From assembly GCF_022201045.2 (NCBI RefSeq), contig NC_068564.1, positions 33,447,001 to 33,511,000 on the forward strand: a DNA stretch of 64,000 nucleotides, in the 5' to 3' direction. Below, piece by piece: positions 39,232 to 51,388 of the stretch (position 1 is its first letter; every line of letters starts with the position of its first letter). This DNA comes from Citrus sinensis (taxonomy: Eukaryota > Streptophyta > Magnoliopsida > Sapindales > Rutaceae). Below the pieces are notes generated by a model, which made no database searches, was not told the DNA's origin, and worked only from the letters and a program-made list of their open reading frames with translations. A program made the position numbers and the translations under genes.

Positions 39232-40458
39232 AAATTTCATCCTCCGTGTCTGTGATTTGATTGTTGGCCTTTTTGGGGAACAGTTATTTGAAATAGTATA
39301 AATTTTAAGTTTTTGCTGGGGAATTTAGTTTTAATTATAGACAGTATTGAAAATCTTGGAACTATACCCCAGTACCATTTGTGATTTATAGTGGCTAAAC
39401 CTATTTTATTTTTCAATGCTCTATTCTATGCCTTTGGACCAATAGGTGGATGCCAGCTATTGGTGCAGACCCTTTACCTTTTTCATTTGAGGAACGACCG
39501 TCTTTGCTTGGGCCATTCCGCGAACCTTCTTTCTTGTGCTTTTGTTAATTTATGCTGTGCCTTTGCCTTGCGGCCTTGCCTACTTTTCTTTCTTTCCAAA
39601 CTTTTTTATTCTACTACTACTGTGCTTTGATTTAGTTGATCGAATCTGATCTCTTCGTCTCATAGTGGAAAGAAGGTCGAGGGTTTAATTGTCATGTTCA
39701 TATTCAATTTGAGTTGGAGGTTCTGGGTATATTGTGGGAGTCGATTTTCTTCTCGTTTCACTGGAGCAGATTCTTAAATTCCAAAGTATCATCTACAAAT
39801 GATAAATGCAGAAACAAGTTACGAACTTGAATGAATGTCCTAAACTGAGTTAGGAGAATGAAATTATTCGAAGTAAATTGATATGGGCATTTACAGACTA
39901 TAATATATTCATGGGCTGGTGCCTGGTAGTGCGAAAAAGCTGTCTCATGAAATCTTCGAACCAATGAACGTTTCCTCCTTGGCACTTTGAGACGTGCTTT
40001 GACCTTTTGGACGAATCCATATTGTTTGACTTAACACCTCGGTGCCACGCCTCTTCAACCTTTTGGTTGTGTACGTGGGCAGCGACAGGACCCCTTTCCT
40101 TGTGGACACCCGGGCGCTTGACTCTTTCGATTGAGCGAGATCGGTCTTTGTTGCTTGTCCCACCTACATGAAGGAATGCGGTGAGGTCGAAGTTCCCACG
40201 GAACGTGATCTGCTAGAAATGTGCCCTGGATCGTGTTTCACAACATATATAACCTATTTTTGTAAACAAAATGTACTTTTGAAAAAGAAAAAAAAAATGC
40301 AGACTTTAGTACAAAGATTAACCCAGCACTGAACTGAAGTCTTAAAAATTTACTATATTTAATTCATCTACATTTGTGGAAAGGAAAACTATTTGAATCT
40401 TAGATACTCCACCTCATGCCCTCAATCCACCACGCTAAAATTTAGATGTCGAAATAAG

Positions 40459-40575
40459 TGATTTAGGTATGATTTAATTCAACTGATTATCTAAGTTCAA
40501 AAGTGATTTATGTGTGATTTAATTTAAATGGTTGTTTAAGTTCAAATCTTAAGAAAGATAAGAGATTATGTCTCT
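40459..40575 (+). repeat. Duplicated SINE-like unit
   Basis: The phrase GTGATTTAGGTATGATTTAA, followed by TTCAACTGATTATCTAAGTT, occurs twice about 45 bases apart. The second copy ends in AAGTTCAAATCTT, which resembles a B box, and TTCAACTGATT resembles an A-box region. It could be a tRNA-derived SINE with an internal duplication. The call is weak. Confidence 0.4.
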
Positions 40576-41043
40576 TATTTTTATAAAAGACTTTCATCAT
40601 TATATTCCACCAATATTAATTTTGAAGTAGAATGAAGGTTGAATTAGATTTTATTTATTTTTAATGACATTTATTGTCTTTTCTAATTTGCTTTTGTAAT
40701 AGGTTTTTTATTAAGGGATAAGGTTGATCGTATCCTTTAATTAGATGTGTTTTTATTTAATTTAAAAAGTTTTCTTGCCTTCGTTGAGGTTTTGCTTCAA
40801 AAATAAAATTTATCCTAAAACTAAATGATATGATAAAGTTAACCTGACTAAATGACTTATTTCACAAAATTATTTTTGACCCGAGGAGGTAACCGGCACA
40901 GCCGGTGAGGTAGTGGCTGGAAACGGGGTCCGTCAGTCAGAGAACAATAAAGAAAGTGAAATCCCAATCTTTAACTTTTCTCTCTCTGTCGCTCATTTGC
41001 TCTTCACTCCTTCCGCTCTCTAAAAGATTTCTTGAGAGAGAAA

Positions 41044-41143
41044 ACTCAAATCTTTGATAGATCGAAGGAAGCCCAACATTCTCTCCTCATTCTACTCAAA
41101 TCTTTGATAGATCGAAGGAAGCCCAACATTCTCTCCTCATTCT
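41044..41143. repeat. 50-bp tandem duplication in the TAG 5' leader or promoter
   Basis: ACTCAAATCTTTGATAGATC, followed by GAAGGAAGCCCAACATTCTC and TCCTCATTCT, occurs twice with a 50-base period and no differences over the unit. It lies some 800 bases upstream of the ATG at 41929, in a TC-rich region that may be the first non-coding exon. Confidence 0.92.
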
Positions 41144-41928
41144 CCGATCAACCCATTTTTAATTTTCCTTTGATTTTCTCGGGGAACAATCAAACAAGAT
41201 AAAAAGCTTTTTAGGATATATAAATGATTGTGTCAGATTTTTTGAATCCTCCCCATGTGGAAGTCCCCGAAACGACACAGTTTCAAAAACCCCGCACTTT
41301 TCTTTTGAGGTACAAACTTTCACAATTTCTCTCCCGCTTTTAAGGATGCAAAATGGAATCCTTTGCCGAGGCTCATTTTGAATGTGCTTCTTTGAATATA
41401 GTATTAGAACTCAAATTTTTAAAGAAAATTAAAAATTTAGCAGTTTTTTTTTTTAAAATTTTTTGGGGTGAATGCGGACGCTAGCATTGTTCACAAGGTG
41501 TACTGATTTTGATTTTTTTTTTTTTAGGGTTTTTGAGCTGATTGAAGTTTGATAATGAGAGAAATGAGGGTTTTAGGGGCTTTTCAGAGATGGGTTTGGA
41601 GAATCGTGGTAGTTGTAGAAGCGTAAATTTGAGTTAGTTTGAAGGTGAATAGGTGAGATCTGCGTTGTGGAATGTCGTTCACTCGATGTGGATAATTGGC
41701 TTTGTTAATGATAAAATGAGGGTTTTATTGAATTCTGTTAGTGGGTTTTGGATGGTATTGGTGATTTGTTGTGCAACTTTGGTAATTTGAGTGGCCCATC
41801 AGCTGAATTTACCTGTTGGTTGTGTAATTTTGAGTATCGATTGGAGAAAACTGGAAAGTTTTGTGAGATTTTGAGGCCAACATAACTGAGATCTTTTGAA
41901 CTTTTTATTTGATTAAAGTTATTGCGAA

Positions 41929-44439
41929 ATGTCGGGTGCCACGAGGGTGAGATCAATGAATGTGGCAGAATCAGAGACCAGGCCGGTCCTAGGACCTGCT
42001 GGGAACAAAACGGGATCGTTGAGTGCATGGAAACCTGCCTCGAAGCCATCAAGAAAGATTGAAAAATCACCTGTAGAGGTTAATGCAGCAGAGGAGAAGA
42101 AAACCCTCTCACCTTCGTCTAAAGCTGCTACTCCTCCTGCCTCTAAGTTGTCTCCTAAATCACATTCCCTTAGTGTTCCTTCAATTCTTCGCCGTCATGA
42201 GCAGTTATTGCAGTCTAATTTATCACTGAATGCTTCATGTTCATCTGATGCCTCTACGGATTCATTTCATAGTCGAGCATCTATTGGGAGGTTGACACGC
42301 TCAAATAGTGTAGGGATTAGGAGGAAGCCATTTCCTTCGAAGCCTAGGAGTGTTGTTTCTGATGGCGGGTTGGATTCTCCTCCACCTGATGGTTCACAGA
42401 CCAAGAAAAGGTGTGCATGGGTGACGCCAAATACTGGTTCGTTCTTGCTTCTTTGATTTTAGAGTAGTTTGTTTTGGTTTTATTATGGTGAAGTTGGTTG
42501 TGACAATATATTCTTCATAAGGCTCACTAGGACATTTGTTTCCGGGCTTTTTAAATCCCATCAATGTAAAACACCAAAATAATATTACTATTTGGGACAA
42601 ACCTTATCACATGTGCTATTTAATATCTTTGCTTTGTTTCTGGCTACTTAGCATAACATCTTCCTTGTAGGTCATGCATTATATAGTCACACAGACATTA
42701 CTGGTTCACGCTTTTCATAAGGGCCCATTATGACATTTGCTCATATGCCTTTATTAAGTGCTAAATGCTGACTGATTTTATTTGCTAAAATCAGATCCAT
42801 GTTATGCTGCTTTCCATGATGAAGAATGGGGAGTTCCAGTCCATGATGACAAGTATGCAATCACTATTTTTGTTACCACTCAACAAGTGTCCCGCTTCCT
42901 TTTAACAATGACTTTGATCTAAATGCTTCTCTGCATACAGGAAATTGTTTGAGCTTCTTGTACTTTCGGGTGCTTTATCTGAACTGACGTGGCCTGCCAT
43001 CCTGAGCAAAAGACACATTTTTAGGTATTCGTCGTATGAAAATCCCATTCCTTTTGTTTTTTTGTTTATTAACATACTCATTGCTGAAGTATATGCTATT
43101 ATATTCGGCCTCTTAACCTTTGCTTGTATCAATCTTATGGATTTCTTGTTTTCTATCTTTTCACAATTGCTCTAATGCAGGGAAGTTTTTGTGGGCTTTG
43201 ACCCCATTGCTGTCTCAAAGTTGAATGAGAAAAAGTTACTAGCGGCTGGAAGTGCTGCAAGCTCTCTATTATCTGAACTTAAGCTGCGTGCTATTATTGA
43301 GAATGCACGGCAAATTTCCAAGGTAGATTTTTACTTTCACTACTGAGAAGTTAAATGTGCAAATATACTATGATCAGTAATTTTATTAGATTGTAGGGGA
43401 TAAGGGAACAAGATATTTTGGATGGGGTGGCATGCATTGGGGGGGCGGGGGGCGGTGGTGTGCGCAACATGAATTGATTACTTTAGAGTTACTGTCTTGT
43501 AAAAGTTAAAAGGTTAAATACATCTTACAGATGGTATCTCTGAGCATAATTTTCCATTTCTTGAAGTAGGAGTATTTAATCCATTGATCTCCTGATGCAG
43601 AAAACCTTTGCTTGGTCCAATATTCCCTTTTGTCGTTTTCCCTTACTTTCTTTGGGGATCATGTAAAATGTTTTTGCTTTGTTATATACAAGTAATTAAA
43701 TGAAATAAAATGGTTGGTTTTATGATCATTTGATCAGGTAGGTTACCCTGTTAGGTGACAAGTAGTTGAACGGTGGTTCTGATCCTCAACAATTAGTACG
43801 ACTCTTATAGGACAAAGCATAATACTTCCATTCATACGGTTTGATGTTGAGTTGTTTGTCTTATTTCAAGAATTACTCATGCGACCTAATTATTCCGTCG
43901 CTTCCAAGATGCCAGCTTGCTTGCTTGGTAAGTCCCAGGTCATTCATCTGACTTGATGGCTTTCCAGTCATTAGCCACTAACCTTTGTTACTGAAGTAAG
44001 TGCCATAATTGCACAATCCATGGTTGCTATGATTATGTTTGCAACTAACTTTTAGCAGGTTTGGTGATGCCAGGTCATAGATGAGTTTGGGTCGTTCAAC
44101 AATTACATTTGGAGCTTTGTGAGCCACAAGCCTATAGTAAGCAGATTCCGATACCCTCGTCAAGTTCCAGTGAAAACCCCCAAAGCTGATGTAATCAGCA
44201 AAGATCTTGTGAGAAGGGGATTCCGGAGTGTGGGCCCAACCATCATATATTCATTCATGCAGGTGGCAGGAGTGACGAACGACCATCTCACCAGTTGCTT
44301 CAGATTCCAGGAATGTATAAATGCGGCTGAAGTGAAAGAAGAAAATGGCATCCCTGATAATGATGAGAACAAGAAGACAGATGGTACTATTTCCCAATTA
44401 TCCATGGCTATTGATGCATTAAGTTTGTCTTCAGAATGA
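41929..44439 (+). CDS. DNA-3-methyladenine glycosylase I (TAG) family protein
   Basis: Base-excision repair glycosylase of the HhH superfamily, Tag type. Exons are 41929-42436, 42795-42852, 42941-43024, 43181-43322 and 44074-44439, giving 385 residues, all in phase. Residues 1-155 are a Ser/Lys-rich plant extension, probably disordered and perhaps nuclear-targeting. The glycosylase domain runs from about 160 to 345: KKRCAW (Cys162), AAFHDEEWGVPVHDD (His177), KLFELLVLSGALSELTWPAI, WSFVSHKP, and TNDHLTSC (His335, Cys339). These four Cys/His positions fit the zinc site of bacterial Tag. The Glu that contacts the damaged base in E. coli Tag (LEGQQAGLSW) is Ser here (LSGALSELTW). A short acidic tail follows. 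Family firm; enzyme activity on 3-methyladenine is inferred only. Confidence 0.92.
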
Positions 44440-45733
44440 ACCACAAAAGACCTGTTTTGTGGCAAGATGGAGATCCTGTGTCAGTCATTATTGACTGAAG
44501 TTCACTGCAACTCTTTACTTTTGGGTAGTAATGAAGGTGGATTTGTGTATAAAAATTTCATGAATTCCTCTGCATCATGAATTTGTAGATTGTAGTTTAC
44601 TAAATGTGAATTACATTAACTGGTGATTGTGATGAAAATGAGGCCCGTCAGAAATGGCCTGCCAAATTGATGTACAATTTTTTGTACAGTTGAGAAAATT
44701 AGCAATTAGATTTATCGTTTCAAAACCAAACTCTTAACAACAAAAACAGATTAACAAAAGTTTTGCTATTCCTTTTGTCGCCATCAGAAACATGACCTCT
44801 CTGGACGGCTAGAACTACTGATCCAGTCCATTTTGCTTTAAATAGTTGACAATGATGGATTAGGGGCACTATGTTTCTGTGTTACCAAAGAACGGGGAAG
44901 GACTGCAAATGTCGAGACTTTTTTTGTTATACTGTCGGGCCCAAAACTCCCATCTAATAAACTAATATTCTAATTCTAATGTTGGGACCCCTTGACGCTT
45001 TCGCAAGATATTGTTAACCTATGCTTTCTCTCTTGTCCAATCTCACCAAGATAAGAACAATAGATGGATCATGGAATATTGTGCGCTGCTAGCGGATTAC
45101 CGTCTTAGAAAGCTTTGCCTTAGCAGACTCCAAACTCTACAAGCAAATTTTAATAGTGTTGTTCTGGAGATGCAAGAACAGAATTTTGCCAAGTTTACTG
45201 AATCGTTGAAGCATTAGATTCTCAAATTCAATTTCTTGAATTGACAAATCAACCGCACTTCACTAGATGGGCAAAGTTATTCCTATCAGTACCAGATCTT
45301 AAAAGCACTAAAGAAATGGAGCTCAATGAACCAGAAATGTACTTTCGCACCCTGCTGAAAGCTTACGGTAAAGTCAATTTAAAACTTGCATTTCAAGCTA
45401 TCTAGTAAAAAATCGGAGAGATTTACAACGGAAAAAAGCTTCACAAATTCGAATCCCAAATCCTGGATCATAAGAACTATCATTGTAAAATTGCTCCTTG
45501 CCTAAAGAACAATACCCAATTAAAGGTGCAGTCTACATTGTTTCCAGTACTATCACTAAGTCAAAGTACAATACCGACTATACATGGATCACCAAAAGAC
45601 TACATTGGTAATAAACACAAAAAAAGATACAAACAGAGAAATGAAACTCAAGCCTGAAAGAATTTTACGATTTTCATGCATAAAAAAGCTCACTAATAAT
45701 CTTCCTATGATACCTAAAATTGGTAAGGAACAT
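44440..45733. other. Convergent intergenic region between TAG and WRKY32
   Basis: Contains both 3' UTRs. An open frame at about 45011-45217 (plus strand, MEYCALLADYRLRKLCLSRL region) looks protein-like in composition but matches no family I recognise and has no visible partner exons. It may be a remnant or chance. Confidence 0.45.
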
Positions 45734-48700
45734 TCAGCAAGGCTTTATTTCAAACCCGATGCTCAGAAGAGTTCGAGCTGATTCCATTGCCTTCTCACCT
45801 CCAAGATCCATGGCCGCACCAGCCAATTCACCTTCTGTTCTGACTGACCACTGGGTTGAAGTCGTTTGGTTTTGGACTGCATCCGTTTTCTTCAATTGCA
45901 AATTGTTCATGGAAGCAGGAGCAGCAGCAGCCACTAGAGGAGCGCTTGGAGGGCCGTGTCGCTTCTTAGGCACGGGCATGTCATGGTCATGTACTCCTTT
46001 GTAGGTTATAATGACAGCACTTGTGTTATCTACAGCTGTCTCAATGTGCTTACGGACAGGGCATCCAGCAGAAGTGCATCTATAATAGTTCCTAAAAATT
46101 TTATTGAAGCAATATATCAGAGGAAAATTAAGGACAGTATCCATTTAAATAGAAAATGACAACTTGAATTACAAGAAAGAAAAAAATGGTGAGGCTCACA
46201 GCCATTCACCCAAGGCAACCATGTTAATTAATATTAGGCAGGTAGGTATCAGCAACAACTGGTTTTATTGCGGGACAGCTCATGATGTTCGTATCGATCT
46301 ATTATGTGCCTCTGCATCTAGCATTGGGTAGACCGAATACAATAACTGTCCTAGCTCCACCGTATCTTTTGTTTGACAGGTGCATGTGAACCCAAAGCAG
46401 TAAAGCAAATGCAGCTGGGTATCTTTTTGGAGAAAATTCATAAAATGGTCCAAGGTTGTCATAACTTTTAAGCAAAAGGCAAATCTTAACATGATTTACA
46501 TCCATGATCCCCATAGTTTCTAATGATAACTTGTGGTTCCAACTGTTTTCACATCTTTTGCCGCTAGATTTTATTACAGGAGGAAGCGATTAGGAACTAG
46601 GAGGGCAAAAAGGCATAACATATGTACTAGCAAGGTTGCTGGGATTACACCTTGCCAGGAAAATTTTAAGATTTTATCTGCCAGAAAACTTTTAAGATTT
46701 TAAGGAAGATCACAACATGATGTCAATAAAAGGCATTACTAGGTGCATAATGACTTTCTCCAAAATGTCATACTATATGCACGACAACTTTTTCAAAAAT
46801 ATCTCAATTATTAGATTTCAGAAATTTTCTACATTTGTTGAATTCTATTACAAGGACGCTTCTTCTCATTGTCCTATAAATCCAGTATTGGCCATAATCC
46901 ACAAGAATGTTGAAAACCGAGTGTGGTAGAGTAGGAGGCCTGCCTTTCAAAATAAAATGACACATAGCACTGCCATTAAGAGAATTAAAAGTCCTTAGCA
47001 AGATCCATGAACCTAGGTGTCGCATCTGAAATAGTCAGAACTCCCAAAAGAGCACTGCATGAGATTTTTCCTTCTCTCATGTTTTGACTGACATTTTTCA
47101 TTCTAAGATACCAATTACTATAATCAAAGTTATTTTAAGAATCAACTTAAGGAAAAAAATAAGACGGCAGCTAAATAAACATTGACTACAGAGTAGCATA
47201 ACGATTTAATAGACTAAGAAACACCAAAACTAGAAAAGCAACAAAGGGAAATGAAGGAATAACCATGCACCTTGGATTCGGATTTCCCTTCACCATTTTC
47301 TGTCCATACTTGCGCCATCTGTATCCATCACCTGAAATCCCCACATCACCTGCTGCATGCACGACAAATTTAGGTTTTTTGCCTGGTTTTAAGAGAGGGC
47401 TTGAATTTGCTAGGTTGTCTTTCTTCACTCTGTTCAATGAAACAAATGAAGAACCATCAAAACCAGATTATCACAGATATCATCTTCCCAGTCCATATTA
47501 AAACAGTAACAAAAACTAATTCCAGAGGAAACTTGCCTTCGCTTTGGCTCTGGTTCACTCGGATGCTCCTCCTTAACCGAGACTTCGCCATCCCCAGCAA
47601 AGCTACTTAAGTTTGGCCGTTTTCTTTCAGGAACTAAATTTGAGTCTCGTACAGAATCTTTTGAAGATGTTGATGGAACTGAATCGTTAAGCATCCTGAG
47701 GGACTGTTCTGTAATGTTATTCCCTATAACAGGTCCAACAGATGATATGAGCCTACTTTCCCTCACACAGTTATTCTTTCTAGGTGGATCATGACTGTGC
47801 ATGCCTTTATTAACAATCTCTATAACATGACCTGAGTGATCAGAACATTCAATCTTTTTAGCACAACAATCAGAATATGTGCACTTGTAGTAGCTTCGAG
47901 AACCTTTAGGACTCTTAACTTGTTTTTGACCATATTTCCGCCAATTGTAACCATCAGAAACAGGTGTCTTCACAATATGAACAACAGATACATTTTTCAG
48001 CTCAGAAGAGTTTTGCAAGTTTGCTTCTGGCACAGATGCAGTATCAACCTTTACAAGTGACAGGTTTTGTCCTGTTAAAGTTGGACTTGGAGCAGATGAT
48101 ATAGGTTCTGTAACAGAAGTAGGTGATAGCTCAGATAAGGATGTTGGGCATATGGATGGCTGAAGTTGATATTGTGTCTGAGATTCAGCAGCCTGGACCG
48201 CTATACTTCCCGAACCTTCATGTTGAGACACCTCAACCTGCTCCTAATAAGGATGAAACAGGAAATAACTGATGAAAAGAATAATAAGATCGGGAAAAAA
48301 ATCAATGCACAAGCCACCGGATTGGCTTGTAAACATAGTTGGAGTTTCCATTTATATATACTTTACCTAAATTATTGAAGATGCATCTAAATCAATGCTA
48401 AACATGGCATGTGGAGGATGATGAGTGTGCCTCATGACCAATCCATGGCATGGCTTATGCAGTTATGACTTAGAGCCAACATTTATAATAACATTCAGCT
48501 CGCTCAGAATAGGATGAGAGGTGCACGCCTCACACGCATTTAAAAATAGGTTTCTCCGAAAAAAGCATTAGTTAGTTAGCATATGCCCATTTTCTTTTCT
48601 CACTTCCAAAATACATAGTACCAATAGAGTAATAAAATGTGCTGAATTCAAAAGAATATGAAAGCACATACAAACATCAATGCCAAAAACAAAAAAAAAC

Positions 48701-49430
48701 AAAAGCACAAGACAGAAGAACCCTGTACATAGAGTAACCAGGCACATACTCTAACATGATTAAACAGGAGAAACGTGTAGCCAACAAAAAGAGAAAACTA
48801 TCAAGGTATGAGAGTAGTTAAACCCTAAATATGGTTTCCATAAGCCTAATCTGAGGTTTAGTTAAACCCTAAACCCCAACCTCAAACGAGCACTAAATAA
48901 ACATTAAATTCCGCAGCCAGTACTTACTCCACTTCAAGTTTAAATCTTTATTCTTCCGTTTCTTGGAAAAACATGAAACTAATAAGTTGAAACCATTTCT
49001 CAACGCAGTATAAGCTACAAAGAATCCCACAAGCACCGACTAAACTATCTATTCAACTGAGCAAATCACTATTTAAGCAGTTAACTCAAAAATAAACAAC
49101 TCAGCTTCAGTTTCCCACCTTCAGTTTAGTTCCTTCATTGGATTCCACTCCAGAATTCACTTGTAAACCTGCCGGATCATCCGTATCACTCTCAAAACTA
49201 AAATAAAAATGAAAAATAAAAAAAGCGAAAGAAAGAAAGAAACTACCTTTATGGTGTTTATTATTCTCGGTGAGTTGCAGTTGGTGTGGCTCAGTGAGTT
49301 GACTCGCTCCCTCATCTTCTTCTTCGTCGTCTAATATTTCCTCATCCTCCTCTTCCTCTTCTTCTTCAAACTCGTCGTTTTGAGGGTTTTCATGTCGTTT
49401 ACGAGCTTCGAAGCTCTCGCTTTCAGCCAT
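45734..49430 (-). CDS. WRKY32: WRKY transcription factor, group I, two WRKY domains (WRKY32-like)
   Basis: Nuclear transcription factor that binds W-box DNA. Minus-strand exons are 49430-49247, 49168-49119, 48237-47537, 47429-47271 and 46091-45734, giving 483 residues. The N-terminus is strongly acidic (runs of Glu and Asp). Domain 1 has WRKYGQK at residues 177-183 with a CX4C...HXH finger (CTYSDC, HSH). Domain 2 has WRKYGQK at 350-356 with CTSAGC and HDH. The C-terminus [14 protein letters not shown] matches recalled Arabidopsis WRKY32. The intron inside the second domain is the one usual for plant WRKY genes. The intron between exons 3 and 4 uses a GC donor. The exon 1/2 boundary is the weak point: the frame also stays open through it, and 49168 was picked because it is the acceptor that keeps phase. 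Confidence 0.92.
47430..47536 (-). other. GC-AG intron in WRKY32
   Basis: The donor reads GAAG|GCAAGT, the strong consensus for GC-AG introns, and the acceptor is GAACAG|AGTGAAG. Only this donor joins PKRR to VKKDN in frame. The nearby GT (seven bases on, after CAA) shifts the frame. Confidence 0.88.
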
Positions 49431-51388
49431 GCCCGAAAATCAAATCAAAATACTCTCTCTGTTTTCAGAGAGTAAAGTGTTGTTCGACTTTATACTGTCT
49501 ACACTGCTGAGACCGAAACTTACACGAAACAAAACCAAACTTTTCGGCTTAAATTAAACCGCCAACCGGTTTGCGGTTTGTTTCATGGACAGAGATTCTC
49601 CTTTGGAGCAATAACATTTGGGTCCCTATAATTTACATATTCACTAATATATATATATATATTATAGTCTAAATTTAGGAAAAACACCAGTTCACCCGAG
49701 GGCTGACAGCACCCTCACAAAAACATATAATCATACGCGTGAGTGTGACTTTCACAATTTCACTCTCTTCCTCGGATACCTTTTTAACAGATTAAATTTG
49801 TTTTTATTTTAACATTATTATTTTTTAAAATCATATTATTCAGAAACTTAAGTCTTTACTATTTTTTTTGGAATTATAACAGTTAAATAATTGATTATTT
49901 GATTTATTAAATATTAACAGATTTTTAGTAGAACCTAATTTTATGGCGTGTATGAAAATAAATAACAATAATATTTATTAGTTATTTTAATGAGGTAAAG
50001 GGATCTGTATGTTATTAACATTTAACACATCTTCGTTTAAAGCGAAGAGCGAGAGCGAGCGGTAGAGGAGGCCAGGAGGGCATATGTGTCTTTGACTTGA
50101 ATTGACCTCAGCCTCAGGTGGTTTATGTGTAACAAACACCGTTTATTTCTCCGTTACTTTTGGTTGCCGGGACGGGCCGTTTTGGGTATCCTGGACTTGA
50201 CGGTTTCTTTAATTGCGCACGTGGCCCTTTCTTACTTGGTAGTTTGACTCGGACATAAATTTTGTGCTGATTTTTATTTAATTTTTATGCTTAGATTCTG
50301 ACCAATTTAAATAAGAAAAGAATGTCTTTTTTTTTTTTTTTCAATTTAATTTATTGCTTTTGGACACTTTTAAGTACACCCTATTATTTTGAAGTTTCCT
50401 AGAATGAAATCCACAATTCATAAGTAAAGTGACAAATCATTTTCTTTATGTGGAAAGTAGATCAAACTTATCATAACTTACGTACTTAAAATTGTTATAA
50501 GTCTAAGAGAGACCATCGATTTAAAACACGGGGGTTGAAAGTTGGAACTCAGTAGACCCTTTTTATCAAGACTGTTCTTTCCCTCCGGCTCCGCACAATC
50601 ACTTAATTATATAATTATATAATTTTTTACTCACACAATCTACAAATTTAAAAAAAAAATGGAAAAAGAAATAGACGGCTGAGATCACAGCAAAGCAAAT
50701 CAGATCATCGCTCATTATTCCAATTACGTTGCATCACCATGATGGTGATGGCACCACGCCACCACCTACGATTATTCAACATTCCCTGTTGAGAAGACCT
50801 TGGGTCCCACCAGATTTGACTTTGGTTTTTAATCACATATAAAACATGTATAAATTCTCAAAAAAAAAAAAAAAAACATGTATAAGACAAAAAAAAAAAG
50901 AAAGTAATAATTTGCTATCAAGAGTTCCTATAACAAATTATTTCAATTAATTCAAATGCATTAAAAATTATCGTATAATGTTAATAGAAAAATGATTTTA
51001 TTTAGGTGAATATACACTAGGAACAATAATAATAATTAATTAGTAATGATGCAGTTACAACAACCCGGCATAGTAAATATATATATAAATTAATGTGACA
51101 TGAAGAGGTTGGTAGTAGTATTAAATTATTATAAACTTATATAATTTAAAAATTATTATTATTTTTTAATTAATCTCTTTTTTATTATATTAATTTGGGT
51201 TGCCTACCACCCACCTTTCAAAAAATAAAATAACAATAAATAAATAAAAGTATACAGTACACAATTTGCATGGGCAGCCAAAACGGTGACGTGGAACCTC
51301 AGTCGATATATATTTTTTTTGTCATATCTGTTAGCTCTCCAAATTATTTTCATTTCTTTTGCTGTGGCTGCTGACTCTCGCACTGAAG
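49431..51388. other. Divergent intergenic region between WRKY32 and PUP5
   Basis: The first ~150 bases hold the WRKY32 leader and promoter. A (TA)n run lies near 49650. At about 50690-50820 there is a short mixed-composition stretch with the near-palindrome CATCACCATGATGGTGATG (about 50734). Otherwise AT-rich, with poly-A runs near 50860 and 50890. No gene was seen. Confidence 0.5.

Larger units (their letters stand above)
38267..41928. other. Intergenic region between PSMD9 and TAG genes
   Basis: Starts with PSMD9 3' UTR, running into a 238-bp tandem duplication. A LINE tail lies at 39022-39231. Between about 39640 and 40250 there is a less AT-rich stretch with short minus-strand open frames rich in Lys and Arg codons that match no family I recognise; it may be an old transposon or pseudogene remnant. 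A SINE-like duplicated unit lies near 40459. From about 40870 it is promoter and leader of the TAG gene, with a 50-bp duplication. Confidence 0.5.

Noticed and set aside
45011-45217. Plus-strand open frame of 68 codons downstream of TAG
   Set aside because: Protein-like composition, but no family, no partner exons and no promoter. Cannot be supported as a gene.
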